Notes: generated by a model from the sequence alone, not told the origin. 64,000 nt of DNA from Bimastos eiseni (GCA_959347315.1 OY365807.1:35147312-35211311); one strand, 5' to 3'; shown: positions 52,925 through 59,115, counted from the first letter of the stretch. Program-made: numbers and translations.

Positions 52925-55520
52925 CTAGGGTGGTAGTGAAAAACTTTATTTTCATAATCCCAGTTCTGTTCATATTGGTAGTAGAATTCATATGCAAAGT
53001 CTTTTAACAATATTCCATTATTTAGGGGTGCCACATGACAACTTAGAAATTTCGCATATGTCATCACGCATCGTTCAAGCTGTAAAAATCAACTTGCTTT
53101 CTGGTGCCGGTTAAACGCCAATAGAACCTATTATTTGATCACTCTAATATGTGATGAGTGTGATGCTCATGGAATACCTTATTCTGGGATATTTGTTCTA
53201 TAAATTTATGATCAGGTAACAAATATATAAGTGGCAACAGGTCTTGATAGAATGAAAATTAGCGATAGAAATGAAGTGTATGCTATGGTATCATTCTCAC
53301 AGGCTGCTGGTCTGTCCTCTGATGGTCAGGCATTGAATCAATGGTCCATTTAACAGAGCAAAGTAAAGGACAGATTAGAAACTTTTGTGACATTGAAGGA
53401 GAGCTTTGGTATAGAAATTTTCGACATTCCATTGTCAAACATGGGATGATAAGTTACTCCCTGATATTTCTGGACATCCTGAGAAGTCAACAGCTTGCCA
53501 ATTGTTGTTTCAGGACAAGTGGACTAAATTTCACAATACAATTGGTGAGACTATGCAGTAGTTGAAGCAATAAAAAGTTGGAATCTTTGTGAGAATGTGA
53601 AGGCCATTGGAATCTTGATGAGAATGCAAAGGCCATGTCCTTTGACACCACTTCAAGCAATGGTGGAACTTAAGCTGATGCAATGGTTCCTATAGAAAAG
53701 TATGTCAAAAGATCTACTAGCCTTACTACAACATCACACTATTCAGTCATCACTAAAAATTAACGATGTAACATGTATCAGTCGCCTCGTGAAATTCAGA
53801 TCGATAAATCTGGATGTGGCTATAAAGGTGCTTATCCATCAAACTTGGAGTATACCTCTGTGAGGAATTAACCGATTTATGATTTTTCCAAGACTGCATT
53901 GGTACAGACATTGAGAACCAAACTTGGTAATGGCATGCCACCCAAAGCGGAAACATGCAAAAATTACAGCAAACAGCTTCATGTACTCTTGATGATTTTT
54001 TACTTCAAACACGACAAGGTTCATCACAATACTAGACATCCCAACAGATTGGCTGAAAAAGACTGAACTTTATGGAAACAGGGCAGCATCTATTTCAAGT
54101 GTCAGCAGATTGCCAAGACTTTGAATGTGGTGATTAAGAGGTAAGAAAGGGCGCTGACACTAACCAAGAATACAATCAAATACTGACCATGGACAAAGAG
54201 AAAAACAAGGCATTGATCTAAGTGGTGTCCGAACATTGAATTATTACAAGACTTAAAGAATTCAATTGTTAAAAAAATGGACCAATACATATTTTAATGT
54301 TTAATAAAACTTACAGAGTTGAATAATGCTCACAAGTACTCTTTATTTACTCTGTTACAGGCAATGTGTGATACAGGAATAATTTTTTAAATCCTGATTT
54401 ATTAGATGTTAGGCAATAAGCAAAATCACCCACTTACGGTTGCGATTAGAGTTATGGTTAGGGTCAGTGTCAGGGTTAGAGTCAAGGTTAGGATTAGGGT
54501 TGGTGTAGGGTTAGGGTTAGTGTAGAGTTAGGGTTTTACACATTGCCTAGGCAATTTACAAAATCCCTAGTTCACACATTGCCTGTAACATATACATGGT
54601 CAATAATTGTCAGTTAAAACTGACCTTGACAGCCAAAGTGAATTTTCGGCTAGTGTCGTGAAGCAGTACGATGGTCTCTGGCATGCCCATGCTCTCTCGA
54701 ACACCAATGTGGTAAAACAGCGAAGACCGCTGAATCTGAATCGACATGTCAACTATTGCAACATCGGCATTGTAGAACTTGTCCAGAACTTCCAGCTGGC
54801 CATAATCCAGTCTCTCAAAGTTTACCTCGCATAGATCAGCTTTCAGACTGCAAGTAGCAGAGCACCACAATCACAGCCACCCATGCGCTCTATTTTATAT
54901 CTTTCAAACTGCCACACACATTGTAATGTAATCAACATATTATATGCAATACAGGCACCTGAGTCGACTGTTGTTCTACCAGCAATGGAACATAGATACA
55001 ATATGCCATATAGTTCTTAACCAATAAATAAGATTCATAATCAATCAAAATCATATATGTAATGTAACTTACCTGTGGCTAATTTAAAACATCAATTCTA
55101 TTTGCTAATTTGAAATGTCTATACTGTATTTGTAATACCTTAATATCAGCAATGCATTGCTTCTCAAGAAATAGCAGACAGTCAAAACAAACGATTCCAA
55201 TCATATCATGTAACATAAATTTTAATTTATTACCCACAAAATTACAACAGATAAGGTTTTAATTGTGTCTCCTAAATTTTATTATTGAAATGATAGCCTC
55301 TGTTTGCAATAGCTTCATGTGAACTGCAAATTCATTTAAATTTAAATTGTGTTATTTATTGAACATTAGCCGAATTAAAATGGTCAGCTTACCTATCACA
55401 TACACTTCTAACGTCAGCATGTGCCAGCTGGCGTGCCTTGACGTCCGCCTCTTGGCCCTTACCATCCTTGGATGTCACCGGAGCTGTACTTATCACACTA
55501 ACTACGTGGATTCCGATCAT
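6623..55520 (-). CDS. MAP3K5/MAP3K15-like (ASK): Apoptosis signal-regulating kinase (ASK; MAP3K5/6/15 family), complete gene of 36 coding exons
   Basis: A stress-activated MAP kinase kinase kinase; in animals the family phosphorylates MKK3/4/6/7 upstream of JNK and p38 and acts as a cytosolic oligomer held inactive by thioredoxin and 14-3-3. I assembled it by hand from - strand exons with AG acceptors and GT donors. All 36 join in phase and give 1307 codons plus TAG. The start is the ATG at 55520-55518; an in-frame TAG lies 9-11 bases upstream of it. Domain order by predicted residue: N-terminal region about 1-117, TRAFs-binding/TPR-like region about 118-470, PH-like domain about 493-575, kinase about 595-852, RSVSVP 14-3-3 motif 877-882, C-terminal helical region and coiled coil about 960-1195, SAM about 1238-1300. 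The one uncertain junction is the acceptor of exon 27 (20876 versus 20898). Whether 5' untranslated exons exist upstream cannot be seen. Exon coordinates are in the block entries below. The vertebrate paralogue it matches best cannot be settled, so it may be a pre-duplication ASK. Confidence 0.95.
6860..7330 (-). mobile_element. LINE fragment, reverse transcriptase C-terminal region (decayed)
   Basis: Read on the - strand with frameshifts and stops, the segment gives [13 protein letters not shown], a run of [10 protein letters not shown] type, then LVSLRGIG-like basic text. This is the usual layout after the RT domain of RTE/I-type LINEs (ESV.YG.E.W, then R.R.RRML, then a basic GRP tail). No intact frame. 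It sits in the last ASK intron. Confidence 0.55.
7400..8870. other. ASK intron 35, unassigned
   Basis: Between 7470 and 8110 the base composition is noticeably GC-richer than its surroundings and one + strand frame of 100 codons (7470-7772) is open, rich in Arg/Lys/Gly, without family resemblance. It looks like inserted sequence of unknown origin. The rest is AT-rich intron. Confidence 0.4.
9110..9240 (+). mobile_element. LINE 3' end fragment with (ATT)n tail
   Basis: GTTTATGGCGCCTTATAAATC is followed by about 50 bp of ATT/ATC triplets. The GGCGCC(T/A)TATAAA plus triplet-tail pattern also ends the LINE fragment at 56575-56995, so I read this as a 5'-truncated copy of a related CR1/L2-type family. 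Confidence 0.5.
10304..12910. mobile_element. hAT-type element carrying a nested LINE
   Basis: Left end CAGTGATGTAGTCGAGTCC; right end GGACTCCATCACTG, the inverse of CAGTGATGGAGTCC. Flanks are TAAGATAG (10296-10303) and TAAGATGG (12911-12918), a 7/8 match to an 8-bp target duplication, the hAT hallmark. Both subterminal regions are packed with GAGTCC/TCGAGTCC repeats. Most of the interior is a later LINE insertion (about 10500-12333). No hAT transposase frame is visible. It lies in ASK intron 33. Confidence 0.8.
10500..12333 (+). mobile_element. 5'-truncated CR1/Jockey-like LINE with (TTGA)n tail
   Basis: The RT is recognisable across frames: [20 protein letters not shown] (motif A region), [31 protein letters not shown] (FADD catalytic box), [16 protein letters not shown], then a 162-codon open frame (11236-11724) with the post-RT region ending [17 protein letters not shown]...LKFFLL. 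A frameshift near 10760 and stops near 10930 and 11163 break it. It ends AATAAATTTGATTTGATTGATTGATTG. The endonuclease and 5' part are absent. Confidence 0.9.
14101..14990 (-). mobile_element. LINE reverse transcriptase fragment (CR1/Jockey-like)
   Basis: Open frames 14544-14990 and 14101-14412 on the - strand give [20 protein letters not shown]...[11 protein letters not shown], a gap segment readable as [18 protein letters not shown], then [20 protein letters not shown] and [10 protein letters not shown]. These are RT motifs 1 to C in order. One frameshift/stop near 14540 breaks it. No 3' tail is seen; the copy is truncated at both ends. Intron between ASK exons 32 and 33. Confidence 0.88.
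15001..15480 (-). mobile_element. CR1/L2-like LINE 3' end with (AAT)n tail
   Basis: The - strand frame at 15081-15479 encodes [30 protein letters not shown], then [19 protein letters not shown], the conserved tail after the RT in CR1/L2-type elements. The 3' end GCGCTTTAGAAATCGTCCG (as read on -) runs into AATAATAATAAT at 15001-15015. The frame is open but lacks RT and endonuclease. Confidence 0.85.
15803..16573 (+). mobile_element. Non-autonomous piggyBac element retaining a transposase N-terminus
   Basis: Perfect inverted ends CCCCTTAACTGGGGAA / TTCCCCAGTTAAGGGG, flanked by TTAA at 15799-15802 and 16574-16577, the piggyBac signature. A + strand ATG near 16092 starts [18 protein letters not shown] followed by an acidic stretch and a stop after about 35 codons; a basic then acidic N-terminus is usual for PGBD transposases. 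The catalytic domain is missing. A short AT-rich sequence next to the left TIR is partly duplicated (GGGGAAGCC...TATATATA, twice). Located in ASK intron 32. Confidence 0.88.
16650..16712. repeat. (TC)n and (GCAC)n microsatellites
   Basis: TC-rich run with two interruptions followed by GCAC/CACA units. Confidence 0.9.
17010..17120 (+). mobile_element. Short LINE RT fragment
   Basis: With one frame change the + strand reads [12 protein letters not shown] then [12 protein letters not shown], the FADD-type catalytic box of LINE RT (second Asp replaced by Glu). It is a remnant only. Confidence 0.55.
17144..17440 (-). mobile_element. CR1/L2-like LINE 3' end with (AAT)n tail
   Basis: Read on -, the segment gives [20 protein letters not shown] then LKSFLFQLA, the post-RT tail seen also at 15081-15479. 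The 3' end reaches AATAATAATGATTATC at 17144-17162. Confidence 0.7.
17760..17885 (+). mobile_element. LINE C-terminal scrap
   Basis: TCAAAACCTACTTCTTCACG reads [10 protein letters not shown] in + frame, the usual end of CR1-type ORF2, followed by GAGGCGCTCTTTAAGTACTT. Very short; low certainty. Confidence 0.35.
17963..21917 (-). CDS. ASK exons 25-32: C-terminal helical region and coiled coil
   Basis: Exons 21752-21917, 20976-21062, 20832-20876, 20296-20374, 19268-19335, 19002-19107, 18540-18702, 17963-18055. Diagnostic matches are [15 protein letters not shown] (human [14 protein letters not shown]), [35 protein letters not shown] (human IKPHWMFALDSIIRKAVQTA), TSGVSTNDS and a heptad-like [14 protein letters not shown]...KANQLEIQN coiled coil. 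Exon 27 is the soft spot. An upstream acceptor at 20898 would hit a frameshift/stop, so I used the in-phase acceptor CCCAG giving 20832-20876. The exon 26 acceptor (CTAATAG at 21063-21064) is chosen because it alone keeps phase 0 with exon 25. Confidence 0.85.
19852..19909. repeat. Two-copy 29-bp tandem repeat
   Basis: GATACAAAGCAGGCTAGATA occurs twice in direct succession within CAGGYGATAC...TATCA units, in ASK intron 28. Confidence 0.75.
21212..21250 (+). mobile_element. Solo end of a piggyBac-like miniature
   Basis: CCCTTTAACGACCAGCGTTA and the next 15 bp match the left end of the 63-bp element at 45371-45433 with few differences. No right end or TTAA found here. Confidence 0.45.
22050..22285. 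repeat. Degenerate tandem repeat, about 65-70-bp unit
   Basis: Motifs of the type TTGTC(C/A)(C/T)AAGACTTGTC, GGGCATC and CACAGTGA recur three to four times with drift, in ASK intron 24. Confidence 0.55.
22370..22760. repeat. AATACCAATACT-rich repeat block, possible decayed hAT ends
   Basis: ATTGCCAATACCGATACTTTC, CAATACCAATACT and GCGATACCAAGTAATGCAA recur at both ends of the block. Subterminal motif clustering resembles the hAT elements nearby, but no target duplication was found. Confidence 0.35.
23191..24020. mobile_element. Non-autonomous hAT element, 830 bp, ATCGGC-rich ends
   Basis: Left end TGGAGCTGTACC, right end GGTACAGCTTTA; flanks ATTTGTAT (23183-23190) and ATTTGTAC (24021-24028) make a 7/8-matching 8-bp duplication. 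Subterminal ATCGGC/GCCGAT motifs occur repeatedly on both sides. No intact transposase inside. Same TIR family as 47792-47866 and the copies near 26864-27227 and 29334-29990. ASK intron 24. Confidence 0.82.
25371..27494 (-). CDS. ASK exons 23-24: post-kinase linker with 14-3-3 site
   Basis: Exon 23 is 27418-27494 and exon 24 is 25371-25506. Together they encode a basic then Ser/Pro-rich linker, about residues 856-925. The motif RSVSVP (877-882) fits the mode-1 14-3-3 consensus RSxSxP and sits where vertebrate ASK1 has RSISLP, whose second serine binds 14-3-3 when phosphorylated. The intron interrupts the codon just after that serine (phase 1). Exon 24 has a strong pyrimidine-tract acceptor (TTTTGCTCCTAG) and a weaker donor (GTTGGT), supported by phase with exon 25. 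Confidence 0.88.
26864..27227. mobile_element. Probable degraded hAT copy (GTACCGATA family)
   Basis: Left TAGAGCAATACCGATA, right AAGTGACATTGGTACAGCCCTA with AATAATCGGCAAT inside, matching the 23191 element's ends imperfectly. Target duplication not recognisable. Confidence 0.5.
29334..29990. mobile_element. Probable hAT copy (GTACCGATA family)
   Basis: Left TAGAGCTGTACCGATAAGC, right TTATATCGGTACAACTCGC; both sides carry GCCGATTATT / AATAATCGGC motifs. Ends agree with the 23191 and 47792 elements; no clear 8-bp duplication. Confidence 0.65.
31287..31350 (-). mobile_element. LINE 3'-end fragment
   Basis: ATTATTATTAAACGGCCGATTTCTAAAGCACCGTAA matches the tail of the element at 15001 (ATTATTATTAAACGG-CGATTTCTAAAGC-CCGTAA) with two substitutions, so it is a short 5'-truncated copy of the same family. 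Confidence 0.65.
31705..38488 (-). CDS. ASK exons 15-22: Ser/Thr protein kinase domain
   Basis: Exons 38355-38488, 36907-37034, 35779-35882, 35068-35206, 34593-34654, 34005-34070, 32998-33098, 31705-31773. Visible catalytic elements: glycine loop GRGTYGVV (602-609), VAIK-type lysine in IVVKEV (K624), HRDIKGDN (716-723), DFG (737-739), activation loop [10 protein letters not shown] with APE following in [27 protein letters not shown], and the C-lobe ending [13 protein letters not shown]. All residues needed for activity are present. T751 occupies the position of human ASK1 T838, the main activating phosphosite; the position of T842 is Ser here. Every junction is in phase. PGG just before the exon 16/17 junction matches the VPGGSL hinge region. 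Confidence 0.97.
34189..34262 (-). mobile_element. tRNA-derived SINE head
   Basis: On the - strand TTGGTTAGAGCAG resembles a pol III A box and, about 45 bp further, GTGTTCGACCCTC resembles a B box. No acceptor-stem pairing or CCA was found, so a SINE promoter fits better than a working tRNA. It lies in the ASK intron between kinase exons 19 and 20. Confidence 0.5.
36003..36425 (+). mobile_element. RTE-type LINE 3' end with (TAAG)n tail
   Basis: Frames 36011-36292 and 36147-36407, linked by a frameshift near 36210, read [34 protein letters not shown], then [14 protein letters not shown] and [15 protein letters not shown]. This is the well-known C-terminal tail of RTE-like endonuclease/RT proteins. 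It ends GTCTAAGTAAGTAAGTAAG. It sits between ASK exons 16 and 17. Confidence 0.85.
37301..37940. mobile_element. Non-autonomous hAT element, 640 bp
   Basis: Perfect inverted ends TAGGGCATAACCG / CGGTTATGCCCTA, flanked by identical ATGATGAT at 37293-37300 and 37941-37948 (8-bp duplication). Subterminal GAGTA/CGGATCC and ACTCGG motifs cluster near the right end. No transposase remains. Located between ASK kinase exons 15 and 16. Confidence 0.9.
39313..39597 (-). CDS. ASK exon 14: PH-like domain
   Basis: A single 285-bp, phase 0-0 exon, the longest of the gene, encodes about residues 493-587. It contains [18 protein letters not shown], then [17 protein letters not shown]. These match the SIWHV..DDKKGIHEW and FLYVLHNSDDFQIYF motifs of the PH-like domain that precedes the kinase in ASK1. 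The last residues ([14 protein letters not shown]) join directly to the YEYELDDKD lead-in of the kinase exon. Acceptor is TTTGCAG and donor is GTACAG. Confidence 0.95.
39925..40066. repeat. Degenerate tandem repeat, about 29-30-bp unit
   Basis: CAACTCT(G/T)GACTAGATAA(T/C)AGTT-type units recur about five times in ASK intron 13. Confidence 0.7.
40401..52112 (-). CDS. ASK exons 3-13: TRAFs-binding / TPR-like central regulatory region
   Basis: Eleven exons: 51931-52112, 51110-51185, 50548-50640, 49049-49155, 46879-46927, 45948-46069, 44911-45023, 44193-44352, 43770-43857, 41966-42034, 40401-40466. They join in phase to about residues 118-492. Recognisable family blocks are [108 protein letters not shown] and [14 protein letters not shown]. 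In vertebrate ASK1 this helical region supports TRAF2/6 binding and positions the kinase. The stretch around residues 140-165 is Ser/Thr-rich and aligns poorly with the human protein, so it may be a lineage-specific loop. The smallest exon here is 49 bp. Confidence 0.92.
43201..43410. repeat. Direct repeat copy 1 of a 210-bp intronic duplication
   Basis: Matches 43868-44074 at roughly 90% by eye (shared ACAGATCGAGACA, AAAGAAAGTCTCTGCAGCAA, TCGTCAAGTAATTCCATGCT). This copy is downstream of ASK exon 11 in gene orientation. Confidence 0.9.
43632..43706 (-). mobile_element. tRNA-derived SINE head (probable)
   Basis: On the - strand GATGGTTGAATGGTA (A-box-like) and GCGGGTTCAATACC (B-box-like) are spaced about 30 bp apart. 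No tRNA cloverleaf could be completed. Confidence 0.45.
43868..44074. repeat. Direct repeat copy 2 of the 210-bp intronic duplication
   Basis: Partner of 43201-43410. Its left edge starts only about 10 bp upstream (in gene sense) of the acceptor of ASK exon 11 (43770-43857). Confidence 0.9.
45371..45433. mobile_element. 63-bp piggyBac-like miniature with TTAA flanks
   Basis: Ends CCCTTCAACGA and TCGTTAAAGGG are inverted copies with one mismatch, flanked by TTAA at 45367-45370 and 45434-45437. Related sequence occurs as a solo end at 21212-21250. Confidence 0.75.
45618..45900 (+). mobile_element. tRNA-derived SINE with hairpin body
   Basis: GTCGTGTAGTGGGATG (A box) and GGTTCGCACCC (B box, 45670-45680) form a tRNA-like head. 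The body has an inverted pair TCGCTGTGTGGCGA and GAAGGCAACGGGAAACCACC, then an AAGGAAAATAAAGGAAA tail. The segment is GC-rich in an AT-rich intron, supporting insertion. Confidence 0.7.
47792..47866. mobile_element. 75-bp miniature hAT element
   Basis: Inverted ends TAGAGCTGTAC / GTACAGCTCTA are flanked by perfect 8-bp duplications GTGGTACC (47784-47791, 47867-47874). The interior keeps only AATCGG and ATCGGC subterminal motifs. Same family as 23191-24020. ASK intron 6. Confidence 0.9.
47980..48740. mobile_element. Probable hAT-like element with GGTCTTGG subterminal repeats
   Basis: Both ends are dense in GGTCTTGGTCTT and GGTCTCGAG / CTCGAGACC; the left has CGAGACGGTCTCGAGACCGG and the right GGTCTCGTG repeated. 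The arrangement copies the motif-packed ends of the other hAT elements, but exact termini and target duplication could not be fixed. An AT microsatellite lies inside at about 48186-48224. Confidence 0.5.
49179..49310. repeat. (AG)n / (GACA)n compound microsatellite
   Basis: About 50 bp of AG, then GACA units, then AG-rich sequence. It starts 24 bp upstream (gene sense) of the acceptor of ASK exon 6, replacing most of the usual pyrimidine-tract environment further out. Confidence 0.95.
49919..49975 (-). mobile_element. LINE/SINE 3' end with (GATT)n tail
   Basis: On the - strand ATCAATAAAGTATATTGATTG leads into about eight GATT units, the same layout as the 3' end of the + strand LINE at 12300-12333. 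Confidence 0.5.
52853..52924. repeat. (AT)n microsatellite
   Basis: AT dinucleotide run with two phase interruptions, in ASK intron 2. Confidence 0.95.
53590..53680 (+). mobile_element. Possible unclassified transposon-protein remnant
   Basis: [14 protein letters not shown] in + frame (about 53616-53658) resembles the FDTTxSN motif of an invertebrate multicopy protein family that I know only as transposon-like. Upstream at 53341-53565 a 74-codon frame is open. A stop follows closely. Class not assigned. Confidence 0.3.
54353..54590. mobile_element. TIR element with telomere-like TTAGGG interior
   Basis: The 19-bp ends TGTTACAGGCAATGTGTGA and TCACACATTGCCTGTAACA are perfect inverted repeats. 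The interior 54450-54535 is a run of GTTAGGG-like hexamers/heptamers with substitutions. An internal extra copy ACACATTGCCTAGGCAA is near the right end. No coding potential. It ends 34 bp from ASK exon 2. Confidence 0.85.
54625..55520 (-). CDS. ASK exons 1-2: N-terminal region
   Basis: Exon 1 is 55393-55520 (starts ATG ATC GGA, donor GTAAGC, ends phase 2) and exon 2 is 54625-54847 (acceptor TTGCAG, donor GTCAGT, phase 0). The predicted residues include [12 protein letters not shown] and [11 protein letters not shown], which match the FYNADVAVVEMS...LFYHLGVRES block of vertebrate ASK1 almost residue for residue. In ASK1 this N-terminal region is where thioredoxin binds. The protein starts directly with a hydrophobic strand ([10 protein letters not shown]) and lacks the long Ser/Gly/Pro-rich leader of human ASK1. 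An upstream acceptor-like TTGTAG exists near 55539, so exon 1 could also carry 5' UTR from an earlier exon. Confidence 0.9.
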
Positions 55521-55681
55521 AGTCGTTAGCTACGCGCTACAAGCAAATCAGAATTTTATAATCACAGCATATCATTAGAAGCTGATAAAAATGGCTCAAT
55601 GCACCAATCCAGTTTGACAACATTTCTATAAGAATCCTAAAATCCTCGAGTGCTATGCTTATTTGCTTGAATTTACATAGT

Positions 55682-55740
55682 CCAGTGGCAGCATGTTGGA
55701 TCGTTAACTAAAAGGTCAGTTCAAATCCTCGCCCAATGCG
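55682..55740 (+). mobile_element. Weak tRNA-like SINE remnant
   Basis: TGGCAGCATGTTGGA then AGTTCAAATCCTCGC resemble A and B boxes but are closely spaced. It may be a decayed SINE upstream of the ASK start. Confidence 0.3.
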
Positions 55741-56479
55741 GAAATTTGTGCCCAGATTTCTGATCCACATATCATGAATAGACTGACTGACTGAACACTG
55801 TAAGGCCACACTGTTATGGATATGACTGGCCACTAAACTACAAAAGATTAAGAAAAAGAAGTCATTAACATGTCATGCATATGGGTGCCTCTTGGCCTAG
55901 CATAAGGGACTGAACAGTCTCCTTCTCTCATCCACTTTACTGATTTGAGTAATAAAATCTTCATGACTTTTCTGCAACAATGGCCTTCTGACAGCCATTT
56001 CATATTATTGATCTGCAGTTCATCATCATCGACTAATTTTTTTATTTTTCTGCTAGTATAATAATTAAATCTGACACAATTAACACAGGTATCGCATTCA
56101 TCACTTCAGGTATCATAATAGAAGTCATCAGCTATGTCTAAAATCACCATTACAATTGAACCACCTCTAGGATTTATAATTTGAAATTCAAATAACGAGT
56201 GCATTTAAAAAACAGCTGATTAAGTCCAGCTGGACTGATGGACAAGGTTCCTAAGTGTGCATATACACACAAGGTAGAACAAAACGGAAATAAAGTAATT
56301 CCCTAAAGACCACACTAACATTTACAGGAAAAACAAAAAGAAAATACATTCATGAGATTATCTGAAGAAAATAGGAAGTGATTTCCATCATTTATGATCA
56401 GTCATCTAAAGGGGAAATTTTTTAAAGGAATCCTCTGACATTTTAAACAAATCATTCAGCAACATAGCAATTGATAAAT

Positions 56480-56483
<4 letters not shown>

Positions 56484-56521
<38 letters not shown>
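56484..56521. repeat. (AT)n microsatellite
   Basis: Perfect AT run of about 38 bp followed by CA-rich sequence. Confidence 0.95.
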
Positions 56522-56524
<3 letters not shown>

Positions 56525-56574
56525 ACATACACCCATGCACAGACACACATGCACGCACATATACCGAGTCTCTG

Positions 56575-56995
56575 GGTACATGCGTGATGTCCTGCATTGG
56601 CTTCCTTACCCACAGCGCATTGCCTACCGTGTCTCTGCGCTGGTATGCCGCTGCATTGAGGGCCTGGCACCCCTCTACCTGATTGAACTTTGCTGTCCCA
56701 CTGTCACTGTTGGACGCCGTGGTTTGTTGCTTTCTGCTGTGCAAGCGGAGTGCTTGTCCCCCGTGTGAGGACTGCTATCCGACAGTGCCGTGCTTTTTCA
56801 CTGGCTGATCCGGTAATTTGGAATGGCCTTCCAGTAGCATTGCGTCTCACACCTATAGGTCAATCTGCTCTGTTTTTCTCAGGCCTTAAAACTGTACTGT
56901 TTGACCGTGGTTGAGCTGGGAGTGCTTCTGAGTAGAAGGCCATGAAGGGGCGCCATATAAAACTGTTGTAATAATAATAATAATAACAATAACAT
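56575..56995 (+). mobile_element. CR1/L2-like LINE 3' end with (AAT)n tail
   Basis: Frame 1 (to 56768) reads LHWLPYPQRIAYRVSALVCR then GLAPLYLIELCCP; after a frameshift near 56760, frame 2 reads FSLADPVIWNGLPVALR then GLKTVLFDRG and stop. This is the post-RT tail of CR1/L2-type LINEs. It ends GGGGCGCCATATAAAACTG then AATAATAATAATAACAAT. Confidence 0.85.
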
Positions 56996-57460
56996 GCATA
57001 CATGTCAATACATAAAGCCTATCAGCAAGGTGCACAAAATTGTACAAGTCGTGTAACAATATTCATAAAAAGGACACTGCTGCCCAAAGCATTTCTTAGA
57101 AAGCTTAACACAAACACCACAAAATGCATACAAGCAGAAAGACAAGACACATAGACGAGGCATACTTGTTAGCAATCACCATTTTGCATTAAGGCCCCTG
57201 GGATATATAGGCAAAAACTATGCACCAAAGGACTCTGCAGACGGCTTTAATCTGAAGATTCACAACAGTTAGCCAACACACTACAGAGGAAAAGCAAATT
57301 ATTGACAAACAAGAGGTCACTATCATGCATAGCAGGTCAAGTCATAAGACACAATTGGTAGGGTGTACATGCATACGCATTCTTCATGAAGATGATTAGG
57401 ACATCAGGATGAACTTAACCATTTCCTTAACTCTTATCGCATTAATTAGTAATAAGAAAA

Positions 57461-57817
57461 ATAATATTTAAAGCTAAAATAATATTTAAAGCTAAAATAA
57501 TATTTAAAGCTAAAATAATATTTAAAGCTAAAATAATATTTAAAGCTAAAATAATATTTAAAGCTAAAATAATATTTAAAGCTAAAATAATATTTAAAGC
57601 TAAAATAATATTTAAAGCTAAAATAATATTTAAAGCTAAAATAATATTTAAAGCTAAAATAATATTTAAAGCTAAAATAATATTTAAAGCTAAAATAATA
57701 TTTAAAGCTAAAATAATATTTAAAGCTAAAATAATATTTAAAGCTAAAATAATATTTAAAGCTAAAATAATATTTAAAGCTAAAATAATATTTAAAGCTA
57801 AAATAATATTTAAAGCT
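57461..57817. repeat. Perfect 18-bp minisatellite, about 20 copies
   Basis: Unit AATAATATTTAAAGCTAA repeats with no visible substitution for about 357 bp. Read on -, it produces a meaningless repeating YYFSFK frame. The complete homogeneity points to recent expansion or active homogenisation. Confidence 0.97.
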
Positions 57818-59115
57818 CCTGAGAGGTTCCAAAAATGTACTTAATAAACACCCAGATATATATTATATATTAGATACACACATACAGTATCAACAGACTA
57901 GATTATAGAATTTCTAGGGCAATCGTAAATTTCAGCAGAAGCCTTTATCGAGTACATATTCTGCATCGTTAATATGTCCTTTTCACATCAAGCACCTCCA
58001 AGGAAGAAACAAGCAAACAAGAACGCCTATGATATTTTGATTAGTCGACAGAAATATCGCACCCAACAAATGTATTACTGATTTACTTACTTACTTGTTA
58101 CCAACCATGTTTACATTCTAGTTTATGAAGCATATCAGCAAACAACAAAACAGTTGAGATGCTAAAATTGTCACAAAATGCAATTTACAAGTTTGCTCTA
58201 TCTACGCTACACATAATGAACCAGATGACCTGTATATTAAATAAACTCATCCATGTGCAGATACTCCTTGGCTAGGTCGATTCAAAACAAGGGAAACTTG
58301 GCTCAAAAACTCGGCTCAGCAGAGTTTCGAAGTATTCAGCAGAAACACGGACTTGGACAAAGAATGGATCAGAGTTTTAATTTTTTTAAATGGGCCTTCA
58401 AAGTTTCTGTTTTGAAAACGAAAATCAGACTTATTCATTTACAAAACGACAACCAACCTAACTTAAAAAACACAAATACTGTTGCTATTAGTACCCATTA
58501 GTTACCACTTCTTAGTGTACACTGAGGCAAAGCCGCAAAATTCATAAAAATTGTGTAAACTGCCAAACTAAAAATCAAGAGAAATGAGACTTTTAAAATA
58601 TTCTGACAGTCGTGCATGAACACATAGTACCAGGCATCAACAATGCATGGCGCTAGTCTGCAATGGCTATGGTGCACACAAAAAACCTCACAATTATACC
58701 TTTTCCCATTAAATGAGAAACTTAACATTAATGAGATAATTTTTAAAATATCAACATTTGTATCTGAAATACATAAAAGTAATTCAAAAACCAATTGCCA
58801 AAGAATAGGTTCATCATTTATTCCACCAATGCTTTAAACTTTAAGGCATGTCCTAAATAACTTCTACAAATAACTTCTACAACATAATCTTTTCTGATAT
58901 TAATACAACTAAATAATCTGATAAAATGCCTAAATATAATAAAAACACAGACGGATTTCTGATTATGGACATTGGTCCATATGTCATTCATTGTTGACAC
59001 ATGACCTAATTATACCACAACTCTAGGTCGTACTCTATGCTTACTTCATTTACAACACCAGCCCTTTCAGCAGATACACTTCCTGAATTATCACATTGTT
59101 ACCTTTGAGGCTTAA

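Noticed and set aside
54450..54535. True interstitial telomere block
   Set aside because: The hexamers are degenerate and enclosed by perfect TIRs, so a mobile element carrying them explains the data better than a chromosome-end fusion.
57446..57832. 128-codon - strand frame made of repeated YYFSFK
   Set aside because: Pure product of the 18-bp minisatellite; the unit length is a multiple of three so no stop arises.
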